From Adiantum capillus-veneris (taxonomy: Eukaryota; Streptophyta; Polypodiopsida; Polypodiales; Pteridaceae), in assembly GCA_014529385.2 (NCBI GenBank), contig CM043970.1:41843279-41907278 (forward strand): a DNA stretch of 64,000 nt, read 5' to 3'. The translations under genes and the position numbers were made by a program. The notes under the pieces were generated by a model that was given only the letters and a program-made list of their open reading frames with translations, searched no databases and had not been told where the DNA came from. Positions within the stretch are counted from its first letter, which is position 1. Every line of letters starts with the position of its first letter. Shown piece after piece: positions 21,534-31,479 of this stretch.

Positions 21534-22306
21534 TAAGACGTAGCTAAATAGATAATTGATTAGATTACTTAATGGAGAGAGACATATTTACATACACGAG
21601 ATTATAGAGTAGAGAGAGAGAGTACACACGATATATGTGGTTCACCCAATGTGGGCTACGTCCACGAGAAAGCAGCCACTCAATGGCTTTAGTACTTCAA
21701 AACAAGAAGTAGTTTACAAAGGGATTATACCCTTAATGGAGCTCCCGCCTTGCTTCACTCTCACCACCTCACACTCACCTTGTTGCATCAACTTCACACT
21801 ATGAAATGTGTGTAGAAATGGCCTCCTTTTATAGGACAAAAGGGCTGCCCTCTCTTATGAGAGACAGCCATGTGTAGCCGTCCTTGTGCGAATAAGTCCA
21901 AATCGGACCCTCCAATCTGCCCATGTGTGGCCACCCTTGAGAAGACAAGTCCGCTTTTGAATTCGGCCACCGGCCACTGGCCATTGACTTCCGACCACCG
22001 GCCACTGGCCATTGACTTCCGACTACCGGCCACCGGCCAACCGACCGGTTGTTTTCCGACCACTTTTCGGCTGCCAGCCGGCCAATATATTCCGGCGAAA
22101 AAGAATATTCCGGCGGAAAAAAAAGTCTCGGGGGCCTCCGTCCCCGAGGCCTTTAAAGCTGCCTCTGATTCTTGTCCGTGAAAATTTTGGTTTCCGGTGA
22201 GTGATTTTCCTTCACGCACAATGGCTTCTCCTCATAATGGGGGCCTTACAAATGTGCGCTTTTACCACATAAAATTACAAGGGTAAATCAGGCTCCATAC
22301 TTAACA
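21534..22306 (-). repeat. 3' LTR of copia C2 (left)
   Basis: This 773-bp LTR has a TATAAAA on the minus strand at 21833-21827, an 11-base GA tract (21612-21622) and only two GGCCATTG U3 units. Its partner LTR has three. Confidence 0.95.
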
Positions 22307-22366
22307 ATCTCCCACTTGGAGACTGATCTCCAAACCAAACCTGTGACTGCTTTCCATTCTGGCTTC

Positions 22367-25300
22367 TTATCCTTGAATGCCGATTGAAGATGAGCAAAAG
22401 CTCAACTTCTCCTTGTTGACCACCTTTGTAAACATGTCTGCAGGATTTTCACTTGTATGCACCTTTCCTAGCTTTAGTTATCCCTCTTCCAAAAGAGTGC
22501 GTATGAAGTGATATCTCACCTCAATGTGCTTTGTCCTTGAATGAAAGGCTGAGTTCTTCGCAAGATGGATAGCGCTTTGGCTATGACTGTACAAGACACA
22601 ATTTTCTTGTTTGAATCCAAGCTCTTCTAAGAATCTGTGAAGCCACAGAATTTCTTTGCTTGCCTCCGTCATTACTACATACTCTGCTTCCGTGGTAGAA
22701 AGTGAAACCACTTTTTGCAGCTTTGAAGCCCAGCTTACTGCTGTGCCTCCAACCGTGAACACATAGCCAGTAGTGCTCCTTCGAGTATCTTTGTCACCTG
22801 CCATATCTGCATCAGCATACCCTTCTAGAAAAATATCAGTTCCTCCAAAATACAAAGCATTTGTTGTTGTCCCTTTTAGATACCTAAGTATCCACTTCAC
22901 AGCTTGCCAATGCTCTTTACCTGGGTTGTCCATGAACCTACTCACAACTCCCACTGCATGTGCAATGTCTGGCCTTGTCCAGACCATAGCATACATTAGA
23001 GAACCTATCGCTACAGCATATGGAACTTTAGACATATAGGCTATCTCCTCTTGTGTCTTTGGACACATATCCTTCGTTAGTTTAAAATGACCAGCCAAAG
23101 GTGTAGAAACTGGTTTTGCATTTTGCATTGCAAACCTTTCTAGTACCTTCTTGATGTAATCTTCTTGAGATAGCTTTATTGTCTTCGTCGTCCTGTCCCT
23201 TGATATTTTCATACCAAGTATCCTCTTTGCAGCACCTAAATCTTTCACTGAAAAAGATTTGGACAGCTCCTCTTTTAGGTCTTTGATGTCCTGCATGTTA
23301 GCACTTGCAATCAACATGTCATCAACATACAACATTAGGATGATGAATTTCCCATCTCCCAAATTCTTCGTGTAGACGTAGGGATCCGAGTTGCATCTTC
23401 TGAATCCATGATCCAACATCCATCGATCAAACTTCAAGTACCATTGTCTTGATGCTTGCTTTAAACCATACAAGCTCTTCTTTAATCTGCAAACCATTTT
23501 CTCCTTACCTTTTACTTCATACCGCTTTGGTTGAAGCATGTAGATTTCCTCCTCTAAGTCACCGTGAGAGAATGCCGTATTTACATCCATTTGCTCGAGA
23601 TTTAGATCATGAGCAGCCACAAGGCACAAGACAAGCCTAATTGAGTTCATTTTTACAACAAGAGAAAATATTTCATTGAAGTCAATACCTTTCTTTTGAG
23701 AAAAACCTTTTACCACAAGCCTAGATTTGTACCTTTTCTTCGCACCTTATTCTTCCTTTAGCTTGTACACCCATTTGTTTTGAAGTGCTCGCTTACCTTT
23801 AGGCAACTCAACCAACTCCCATGTTTGGTTGCGATGTAGTGAGTCCATCTCCACTTGCATGCTCTTCGTCCATTCTTCTTTGGATTCATGTTGCATAGCT
23901 TCTTCATATGATTCCGGCTCTCCAGAATCTGAGATCAAGAGATGGTTGAAGGAAGGAACAAAACTTTCTGGAGGTCTACTTACTCTTGTAGATCTTCGGG
24001 GAATAGGTTGAGGCTCCTCATTTGGTTGACGTTGTTGCACATTGTCACCGTTTGTAGTCCTTGAGTCTTCACCTTCATGAAGCTCCATGTACTCATCACC
24101 TGTTTCTTTTGTTTGTTTTCTTTCCAAGTAATCTTTGTACATATTTTGTTCGTTAAAAATTACATCCCTACTCCTTAAGATTTTACCATCTTCAAGATTC
24201 CATAGGCGATACCCAAAGTCTCCTTCTCCATAGCCAATGAAGAAACACTTTTTAGACTTTGCATATAACTTTGATCTTAGGATTCTATCTATGTGCATGA
24301 AAGCCTCACACCCAAACACTTTGAGAAATGCATAATTCACTGGTTTACCTGTCCATGCCTCTTTTGGAACTCCCCCATCCAATGCCGTTGAGGGTGACCG
24401 ATTGATTAAGTACACAGACGTACTTACAGCTTCTGCACAAAGCTCAAGCGGTAGGCCTGCATGTAGCCGCATGCTTCGTGCTCGTTCCATGATTGTCCTG
24501 TTCATCCTTTCCGAAATCCCATTTTGTTGAGGTGTCCTTGGGGTTGTCCTTTGCCTCCGAATGCCATTGCTAGCACAAAATCTTTCAAAAGCCTGACTGC
24601 AATATTTGCCTCCATTGTCAGATCTGAGGCATTTAACCTTGGTACCTGTTTCATTCTCCACAAAGGCTTTCCACCTTTGAAATATGGAAAATACATCGGA
24701 TTTATTCTTCATGACATAAACCCATGTTTTTCTAGTCGCATCATCTATGAATGTTACATATTACAATGAGCCACCAAGTGATGGTGTACTTGCAGGACCC
24801 CAAACATCAGAATGAACCAACTCAAGTTTTTTATTTTTTCTTTCATTTCCTGATTTTTTAAATTTTACCCTCTTTTGTTTACCATAGACACAATCTTCAC
24901 AGAACTCTAAGTACACTTCTTTTAAACCTGGTAGAAGCTTCTTTGTTTGAAGGATTTGCATTCCTTTGGCACTCATATGCCCAAGTCGGTAGTGCCACAC
25001 CGCACTCTCAACTTCTGTAGTTGCTGCACAAGCTGAAGGTTGCATGCTAGCAGTACACAAGTAAAGTGTACCGACTTTTTCACCCTTGGCAACCACCAAA
25101 GATCCCTTTGAGATCTTCCACCGTTTGTTTCCGAATGCAATGTTGTGACCTTCATCGTCCAATTGTCCTATAGAGATCAAATTTTTGCGAAGAGAAGGAA
25201 CATGCCTAACATCTTTAAGCTTCCATTCATTTCCGTTAGCACTTTTGACGAAAACTATACCTTTGGCGACAATCTCACAAGCTTCATCATCTCCCAAGTA

Positions 25301-26248
25301 TACATACCCAAAATTACCTTTGGTGTAGTCTTGGAAATGTTGCTTGTGTGGTATTGCATGGAATGAAGCCCCGGAATCTACTATCCAGGAATTAGACACA
25401 TTTTCTAATGAGAGAATTAGAGCATCTTGCTCTACTTTACCTGCCACATTGGCCTCCGATGTTGGCTTGTTGTCTTGAGACTCTGTCTCCTTCTTCTTCT
25501 TGGACCAACAATCCTTCTTGATGTGGCCCTTCTTGCCGCAGTTCCAACATTCTAGAACTGACTTTGTGCGTGACTTGCTCCGCCTTGAGCGATCACGACC
25601 CTTTTGGTTTCTGAACCTCTCCTTAGGCCTTCCTCTTGTTTCCACTGATAGTGCAGCACTTGATGATTCTCCTGTGCTTCTCCTTCGCATTTCCTCGCTT
25701 AGGAGAACACCCACAACATCATCAAACTTAAGAGTACTTGTGCCAGAGATAGAATTACTTACAGCCATCACAAGGCTGTCCCAACTATCCGGTAGAGATG
25801 ATAGTATAAGGAGAGCTCGCACTTCGTCATCGAAATTGATTTTCACTGATCGAAGTTGACTTATGTTTGTGTTGAAGTCATTTAGGTGTTCTACAACTGA
25901 ACCATTCTCTGCCATCTTTAGATTGAACAAGCGCTTCATAAGAAATACCTTATTGGATGCCGATGGTTTCTCGTAGAAGTCGTCAAGTGACTTCATCAAG
26001 TCCTCCGTGGTATTCATCTCCGAAACATTGAAGGCCACCGTTGACGCCAAGCTTAACCGGATTGTTCCCAGTGCCTTTCGATCAAGGACAATCCATGCTT
26101 CATCTGCCATTGTTGCGGGCTTCTTCGCAAGACCGCCTAGTGGCAAATAGAGGTCCTTCTGGTAGAGACAGTCTTCAATCTGCATCTTGCAATGTTGGTA
26201 TTTTTTGCCGTTGAACTTCTCAATCTTGAGCTTCCCTTCCTCCGCCAT
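22367..26248 (-). pseudogene. Copia gag-pol polyprotein of C2, three nonsense codons
   Basis: Start ATG at 26248 (MAEEGKLKIEKF). Gag includes the knuckle CWNCGKKGHIKKDC (about 25550-25509). Protease has WIVDSGASFHAIPH (about 25385-25350). The pre-integrase H2C2 finger has HRLGHMSAKG...CEDCVYGKQKR. The integrase core has HSDVWGPAS, RSDNGGKYC and QQNGISERMNR. RT has LYVDDMLI (near 23330). RNase H has GYADADMAGD and STTEAEY, but YSHSQSAI where C1 has YSDSQSAI, so a catalytic Asp is changed to His. One frame is interrupted only by stops at 24761 (Tyr codon to TAA), 23747 (Glu to TAA) and 22478 (Gln to TAA). It ends at 22367. Confidence 0.95.
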
Positions 26249-26307
26249 AACTCCCACTCAATTCAAGGAAATCTTTCCTTGAGATAATTTAGCTACAAGC
26301 AAACCTT

Positions 26308-26319
26308 GCTCTGATACCA
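26308..26319 (-). promoter_or_regulatory. Primer binding site of C2 (initiator Met tRNA)
   Basis: TGGTATCAGAGC on the minus strand, two bases after the 5' LTR end, identical in sequence and spacing to C1. Confidence 0.95.
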
Positions 26320-26321
26320 GT

Positions 26322-27106
26322 TGTTAGGAAATAAGACGTAGCTAAATAGATAATTGAGTAGATTACTTAATGGAGAGAGACACATTTACATACACGAGAT
26401 TATAGAGTAGAGAGAGAGAGTACACACGATATACGTGGTTCACCCAATGTGGGCTACGTCCACGGGAAAGCAGCCACTCAATGGCTTTAGTACTTCAAAA
26501 CAAGAAGTAGTTTACAAAGGGATTATACCCTTAATGGAGCTCCCGCCTTGCTTCACTCTCACCACCTCACACTCACCTTGTTGCATCAACTTCACACTAT
26601 GAAATGTGTGTAGAAATGGCCTCCTTTTATAGGCCAAAAGGGCTGCCCTCTCTTATGAGAGACAGCCATGTGTAGCCGCCCTTGTGCAAATAAGTCCAAA
26701 TCGGACCCTCCAATCCACCCATGTGTGGCCACCCTTGAGAAGACAAGTCCGCTTTTGAATTCGGCCACCGGCCACCGGCCATTGACTTCCGACCACCGGC
26801 CATCGGCCATTGACTTCCGACCACCGGCCATCGGCCATTGACTCTTGGCCACCGGCCAACCGACCGGTTGTTTTCCGACCACTTTTCGGCCGTTTGTCGG
26901 CCATTATATTCCGGCGAAAAAAAAGTCTCGGGGGCCTCCGTCCCCGAGGCCTTTAAAGTTGCCCCTGATTCTTGTTCGTGAAAATTTTGGTTTGCGGTGA
27001 GTGATTTTCCTTCACGCACAATGGCTTCTCCTCATAATGGGGGCCTTACAAATGTGCGCTTTTACCACATAAAATTACAAGGGAAAATCAGGCTCCATAC
27101 TTAACA
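26322..27106 (-). repeat. 5' LTR of copia C2 (right)
   Basis: This 785-bp LTR has a minus-strand TATAAAA at 26631-26625, an 11-base GA tract at 26410-26420 and three GGCCATTG U3 units. It starts TGTTAAGTATGGAGCC on the minus strand. Confidence 0.95.
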
Positions 27107-27880
27107 CAAAGAAGGACATGCAAGATGTTGTCCAAGATAATTAGCAGCAAACAGAATATCAGGACGAGTGTTCATGCCAACAAACTGAAGACATGCAATC
27201 AAGTTAGCATAAGGTTGATTTGTGACAAGTTGACCGCCATTGTCAGAAGTGTTCTTCGTAGAGCTCGCAAGACAAGGTGTATTGGCTAAATGTGCAGATT
27301 CCATACCAAATTTTTGAATAGTATCTGCAATAAACTTTGACTGTCGAAGGAATAAAATACCTTTTGTACGGTTCCGTTGGGCTTGAATGCCAAAACACGA
27401 GTGAATCTCTCCAAGATCCACCATATCAAATGCAGAAGACAATAACTTTTTCACTTGCTGAAGAAATCCCAAATCATTGGAAACAAGGATGGTATCATCC
27501 ACATAAAGAGCAAGAATCACAAAACTACTACCTTGGCGTTTTATGTATAAGTTGGGGTCTGAACAGCAAGAGATGAATCCTTTAGAGGGGAGAAAAAGAT
27601 CAAATTTTGTATACCAGGCTCGCGAAGCTTGTTTGAGACCATATAGTGCCTTATAGAGTTGAGCAACAAGGTCTTCTTTACCTAGAATAACAAACCCTTC
27701 TGGTTGTTCCATATAAATTTCCTCTTCCAAGTCACCATTAAGAAAAGCAGTTCGCACATCCATTTGATGAGCTTCCAAATCAAATTGAACAGCAAATGCC
27801 AATAAAACTCGAACACTTGTAATGCGAACAACTGGTGAAAAAGTCTCTTGACTTTGGACATTCCTTGAGCATCCTTCTTG
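27107..27880 (-). pseudogene. Copia reverse transcriptase (element F, right of the C2 insertion)
   Basis: The minus-strand frame starts in the RT fingers: QETFSPVV and VVRITSVRVLLAFA near 27865-27800, with a frame change close to 27805. It then runs MDVRTAFLNGDLEEEIYMEQ, LYKALYGLKQASRAWYTKF, ALYVDDTILVSN (catalytic YVDD intact, near 27510), LGEIHSCFGIQ and NTRPDILFAANYLGQHL, before being cut at 27107. It has its own sequence type, distinct from C1/C2. Gag, protease and integrase of the same strand are missing upstream, where the sequence switches to a plus-strand gag at 27980. Confidence 0.92.
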
Positions 27881-27979
27881 CGTTTATCGTTTGACAAAAC
27901 GCAGTCCTCATATTTCTCTCATTCGTATATGGTGTGCAGATTTTGCGATCTTATCTTATACGTCTTCTCGCAACAAGAT

Positions 27980-29627
27980 ATGGCTATGACTATTCTCGTC
28001 AACGGCTTTCCTTCTGGCGAGCGTTCTGTTCCTCCTTTCCAAAGCCAAGGATTTCCAGGCTGGAAAGCAAAGATGTTGTTAATTCTTGAAGGTGATGAAC
28101 TCTCTGATGTTGTTCTTGTAAATCGTGTTTGTCCACCTCAGCCTGTTGATAAGCATAATGATAACGTGCTTATCACTAAAGGACCTATATTTGAATATTG
28201 GAATGTTGCCTATACGGATTGGCAACGATGTGATAAAGCAGCTCGTCGTATATTCTTTTTTCTCTTACTGATTACCTTTTGCTTGATATGTATGAACTCC
28301 CTACTTCCCACGACATATGAAAGTACCTTATTGCAAACGTTCAGACGAAATCTATTACAGAAATACTTTATTTGAGAGGGTTTCTTAACAAGTTATAATG
28401 TGAAGTTGGTACTGCCATGACGGGACATATTGAATCTTTCAAATCTATTATTAATCAACTTGCTGCTTCCGGTGATCCTGTTCCACAAAAGCAACTGATT
28501 ACACTTCTCCTTGATACGGTGAAGGACTCTTCTTATGATAACATTGTTACTATTCTCTGTAATAAAGATGGTCTTGATTTGGACCAAGCCTGCATGTCTT
28601 TAATTGAATACTCTCAACGTCAAGAACATCGTAATGCTGGTCACGATACAACTATGATTTCACAAGAGGAGACTGAGTCACAACAGATGGAACGTGCTTT
28701 TTATGCTCGAAGGCATCCATTTCAACGAGGAAACCGCAGAGGTGGCCGTCACGGTAATATTTTCTCTCATCTCAAATTTCCTAATAAGCAATGTTCTTAC
28801 TGCAACAGAAATGGCCATACTGAAGATGATTGTTGGGCACGTCAATATGATGAAGAACACAATATTACCACGAAACAACCACATTTATCTAGAAACTCTT
28901 CTTCTTCTTCTTGTGAATATTGTGGACGATCTGATCATCCCACTCATATGTGCTATAAGAGTCGATTCGACACGGATCGTAATAGAGCATATGCTACTGA
29001 ACATCGAAACAACATTGTACCAAAAATAAGTTGCGTCCTATGTTCAGTTGCTCCAGACAGAATACTTCATGTACGTGATGGAGCACTTTTTATTGTGATT
29101 CTGGTGCTACAGGAAATATGACATAATAGTCTAAGTTGCTCCATAACTATCATCCACTACCAGTTCAATGTGTTGTTTATCTTGCTGATGATACTACTTG
29201 TCAAGTAAAGGGTATTAGAGACTTGTATCTTGGTACCTTATCTTCTTCCACTCGAATTTTGCGAGGAGTATTATATGTACCAGATCTTCAACGTAATCTT
29301 CTTTCAATTGCTAGACTTGTCGATCTTGGTCTGTTTGTTGGATTTGATCATACCAAATGCCGAATTGAGAAAGATGGATAGACTATAGCCACTGTTCCTT
29401 GAAATGGTAATTTGTTTGAAATCTCTCTCAACGATGCTGTAGCAAATGTTGTCACTGCTCTAGGTGATCATGATTGCAAAGTATGGCATCACCGTTTTGT
29501 TCATGTTGATTTCTCAAAAATCCTTGATCTTCAACGTCGTGATCTTGTTCATGGCATGGATCTTAAAGCCCATCCCCATATGGGAATTTGTGAATTTTGT
29601 GCTCTTGGTTTTCTTCAGCAATGGTTA
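27980..29627 (+). pseudogene. Copia gag-protease-preintegrase fragment (element G)
   Basis: The plus-strand gag starts at ATG 27980 (MAMTILVNGFPSGERSVPPF). It holds the UBN2-type core with frame changes near 28258 and 28400, then TGHIESFKSIINQLAASGDP and LDLDQACMSLIEYSQRQEHR. Two CCHC knuckles follow: CSYCNRNGHTEDDC (28795-28836) and CEYCGRSDHPTHMC (28912-28953). Protease has FYCDSGATGNMT near 29095-29120, followed by stops, then GVLYVPDLQRNLLSIARL. The pre-integrase finger VWHHRFVHVDFS...CEFCALGF ends the match at about 29612. Integrase core, RT and RNase H are absent on this strand. It abuts minus-strand RT-RNase H element F head to head, perhaps two halves of one rearranged element. Confidence 0.88.
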
Positions 29628-29639
29628 GAGACCATGTTC

Positions 29640-31457
29640 TGACTTTGTCCAGTAATCTGATATGCATCTCTTATGTCATCTTCATTTGTTGCTACCAAGT
29701 TTCTAGCTGATGGCCTATTGATAGGGCCAGCAAATGGAAGTTGACGTCCCATACGTATCATGACCCCTGTTGGTGGTACTGTCCACGGGTTGGCCAATGG
29801 TCTCCATTGAGGCGCTTGAGGGATGTGAACCAACCCTGGCACTCAAGGTTGTTGGGAATACCTTTCTTGAGCTTGTCTTTGTGATTCTTGATCTGTCTTT
29901 GGTCCTTTAGACCTATCAATCCTTTTCTGGTCAGTAGGGTTCTCTTGTCTCTCTTGTTCCTCTTTTGCAGTCCATGGTGGAATCGGAGTTCCGTAAACTA
30001 CTAGTGAAGACTCTATCATTGTGTACCTGGCTTGAATGAGGTCTTCATAGGTATCTCTTTCTTCTCTCTCCTTGTCCCTAGGTGTAGGTGATGTCTCTTA
30101 TGTTCCTTTTGGTGAGGATTGTGATTTGGGTGTATAGGGTTTTGGACTTGGAAGAGGGGTGGAAGAGCTTGGTGGTGAAGGTGGTGGTGTTTCAACTTTT
30201 GTCCCTCCGCCTTTATGATCCTTCCTAACTGGAGGTTCTGGTGTTTCTTTTAGCTTCTTCTTGATGTCTTGAACCTCCTCCATCATGAAGGGCTCTAAGT
30301 TCTGCTATTTGAGCACCCTTTCTGTCTCCTCATATGCTCGGATATAGTGATCAAGCTGGTCCTCTAGAGGTGTAGAGGAGCTTCCTCCAACTTTTGTCGG
30401 GTCTGGCACACAGTACTCCTCAAAGCCCCCTTTGAGTGCTCTTTTTCCCTGAATTTCTCAATAATACTCTCTATCTTAGTGGCTTTTTGGCTGTGTGTTT
30501 CCTTGGGTTTTTTTTCTCTTGTCATTGTTATTTTTCCTTTCTCTTTTGGTGGTTCCACAGGCTCTTCTTCTAGCACTATTTCTAACCTTCTTCATAGTCT
30601 TGTGGTGACTGGAGGAGCCAATGCACTTACTGGATCATCTTTTGTATCCGGATTTAACTTAAACCACCTGTTCAATGTTGGTGGATCTGGCCACTGTCCT
30701 CTAGCACCGATGGCTTCATATGAAACCTTCATCCAGGATTTCTCCCCCTACAATTTATTTTGGCTTTTCCATGCCCATGTTGACCACTTGCTCATGCACG
30801 TATTGGGCATAATCCACTTCTTTGGGCATGATTATTTTCAGAGCCTAGGTTATGGTCGCTGCCACTGCATGGGGAGGAATTTTGTATTTTTGGGGCTGCT
30901 TGCTGCAAACATGAAAGTATTGGTTATAGAGCTTGCAGATCTTTGCAGCTCTCAGGTCCACTAGGTCTTCAAATGTTTGATTAGGCTTCTTTTGGGCGTA
31001 GAACTTTACTTCATCTCTCCTTTCCCAAACTGTGCTTCCCTTATTGTGGAGACCCAATGCATCTACTATGGCTTGAGGGTCATCAAAGTTTATGTCTCTG
31101 TCTATCTAGGGTCGTAATCACTGCCTTGCGGTCTTTTTGAATTGAGCTGACTAGCGTGTAGACTCTCTGAATATCCACACCTGCTGGTGGTGTTGTGAAT
31201 AAGTTGTATAGGTCTACTCTTTCTAGTTGGTTGAGGGTTTCCTCCTGGTTTTCAAACTCTAACATCTCCCATGGATTCATTGAGATATCCATCTTGTTTC
31301 CTTTCGGGTCTCTAAAGGTGCCTTGGTATACTGCCAATCCTTCCTTTTCTAGTGTGGCATTATCTACCCAAGCATTAGTTGGCTTGAGTGTCTCTTCTGG
31401 CAATGTGTAGGGCTCACTGGCTGCAATAATGTCCTTCATGGACATTCTTTTCTTCAT
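29640..31457 (-). pseudogene. Unrecognised broken protein gene P (Pro/Lys-rich C-terminus)
   Basis: Minus-strand pieces line up as one former long frame. From 31457: MKKRMSMKDIIAASEPYTLP through MNPWEMLEFENQEETLNQLE and VYTLVSSIQKDRKAVITTLD. A stop near 31083 intervenes. Then GLHNKGSTVWERRDEVKFYA, FEDLVDLRAAKICKLYNQYF and KEVDYAQYVHEQVVNMGME follow. After a frame change comes ARGQWPDPPTLNRWFKLNP, then a Lys/Pro/Glu-rich tail (VEPPKEKGKITMTREKKPKE; PPSPPSSSTPLPSPKPYTPK) and finally TPIPPWTAKEEQERQENPTD. It carries several stops and at least two frameshifts. I do not recognise the family. It shows no zinc knuckle, protease or polymerase motif, and a gag-like or transposon-borne protein is only a guess. 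It lies directly downstream (minus strand) of the palindrome array. Confidence 0.5.
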
Positions 31458-31479
31458 TGCTGGTAATTTACTGCCTTAC

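Larger units (their letters stand above)
21534..27106 (-). mobile_element. Complete Ty1/copia insertion C2 (Tnt1/Tork-like), TSD CAAAG
   Basis: LTRs at 21534-22306 and 26322-27106 bound a 4.0-kb internal region with gag, protease, integrase, RT and RNase H on the minus strand. A perfect CAAAG duplication flanks it (21529-21533, 27107-27111). The primer site TGGTATCAGAGC (minus, 26319-26308) and a polypurine tract are intact. It is the same family as C1 and C0 and the most complete family member here, inactivated mainly by three nonsense codons. It sits inside the RNase H/RT junction of copia element F. Confidence 0.97.

Noticed and set aside
20591-27945. 13-bp identity (CGTATATGGTGTG) between the F LTR and DNA before the G gag as proof of a shared LTR
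   Set aside because: Too short and isolated; used only as a weak hint for the head-to-head hypothesis.
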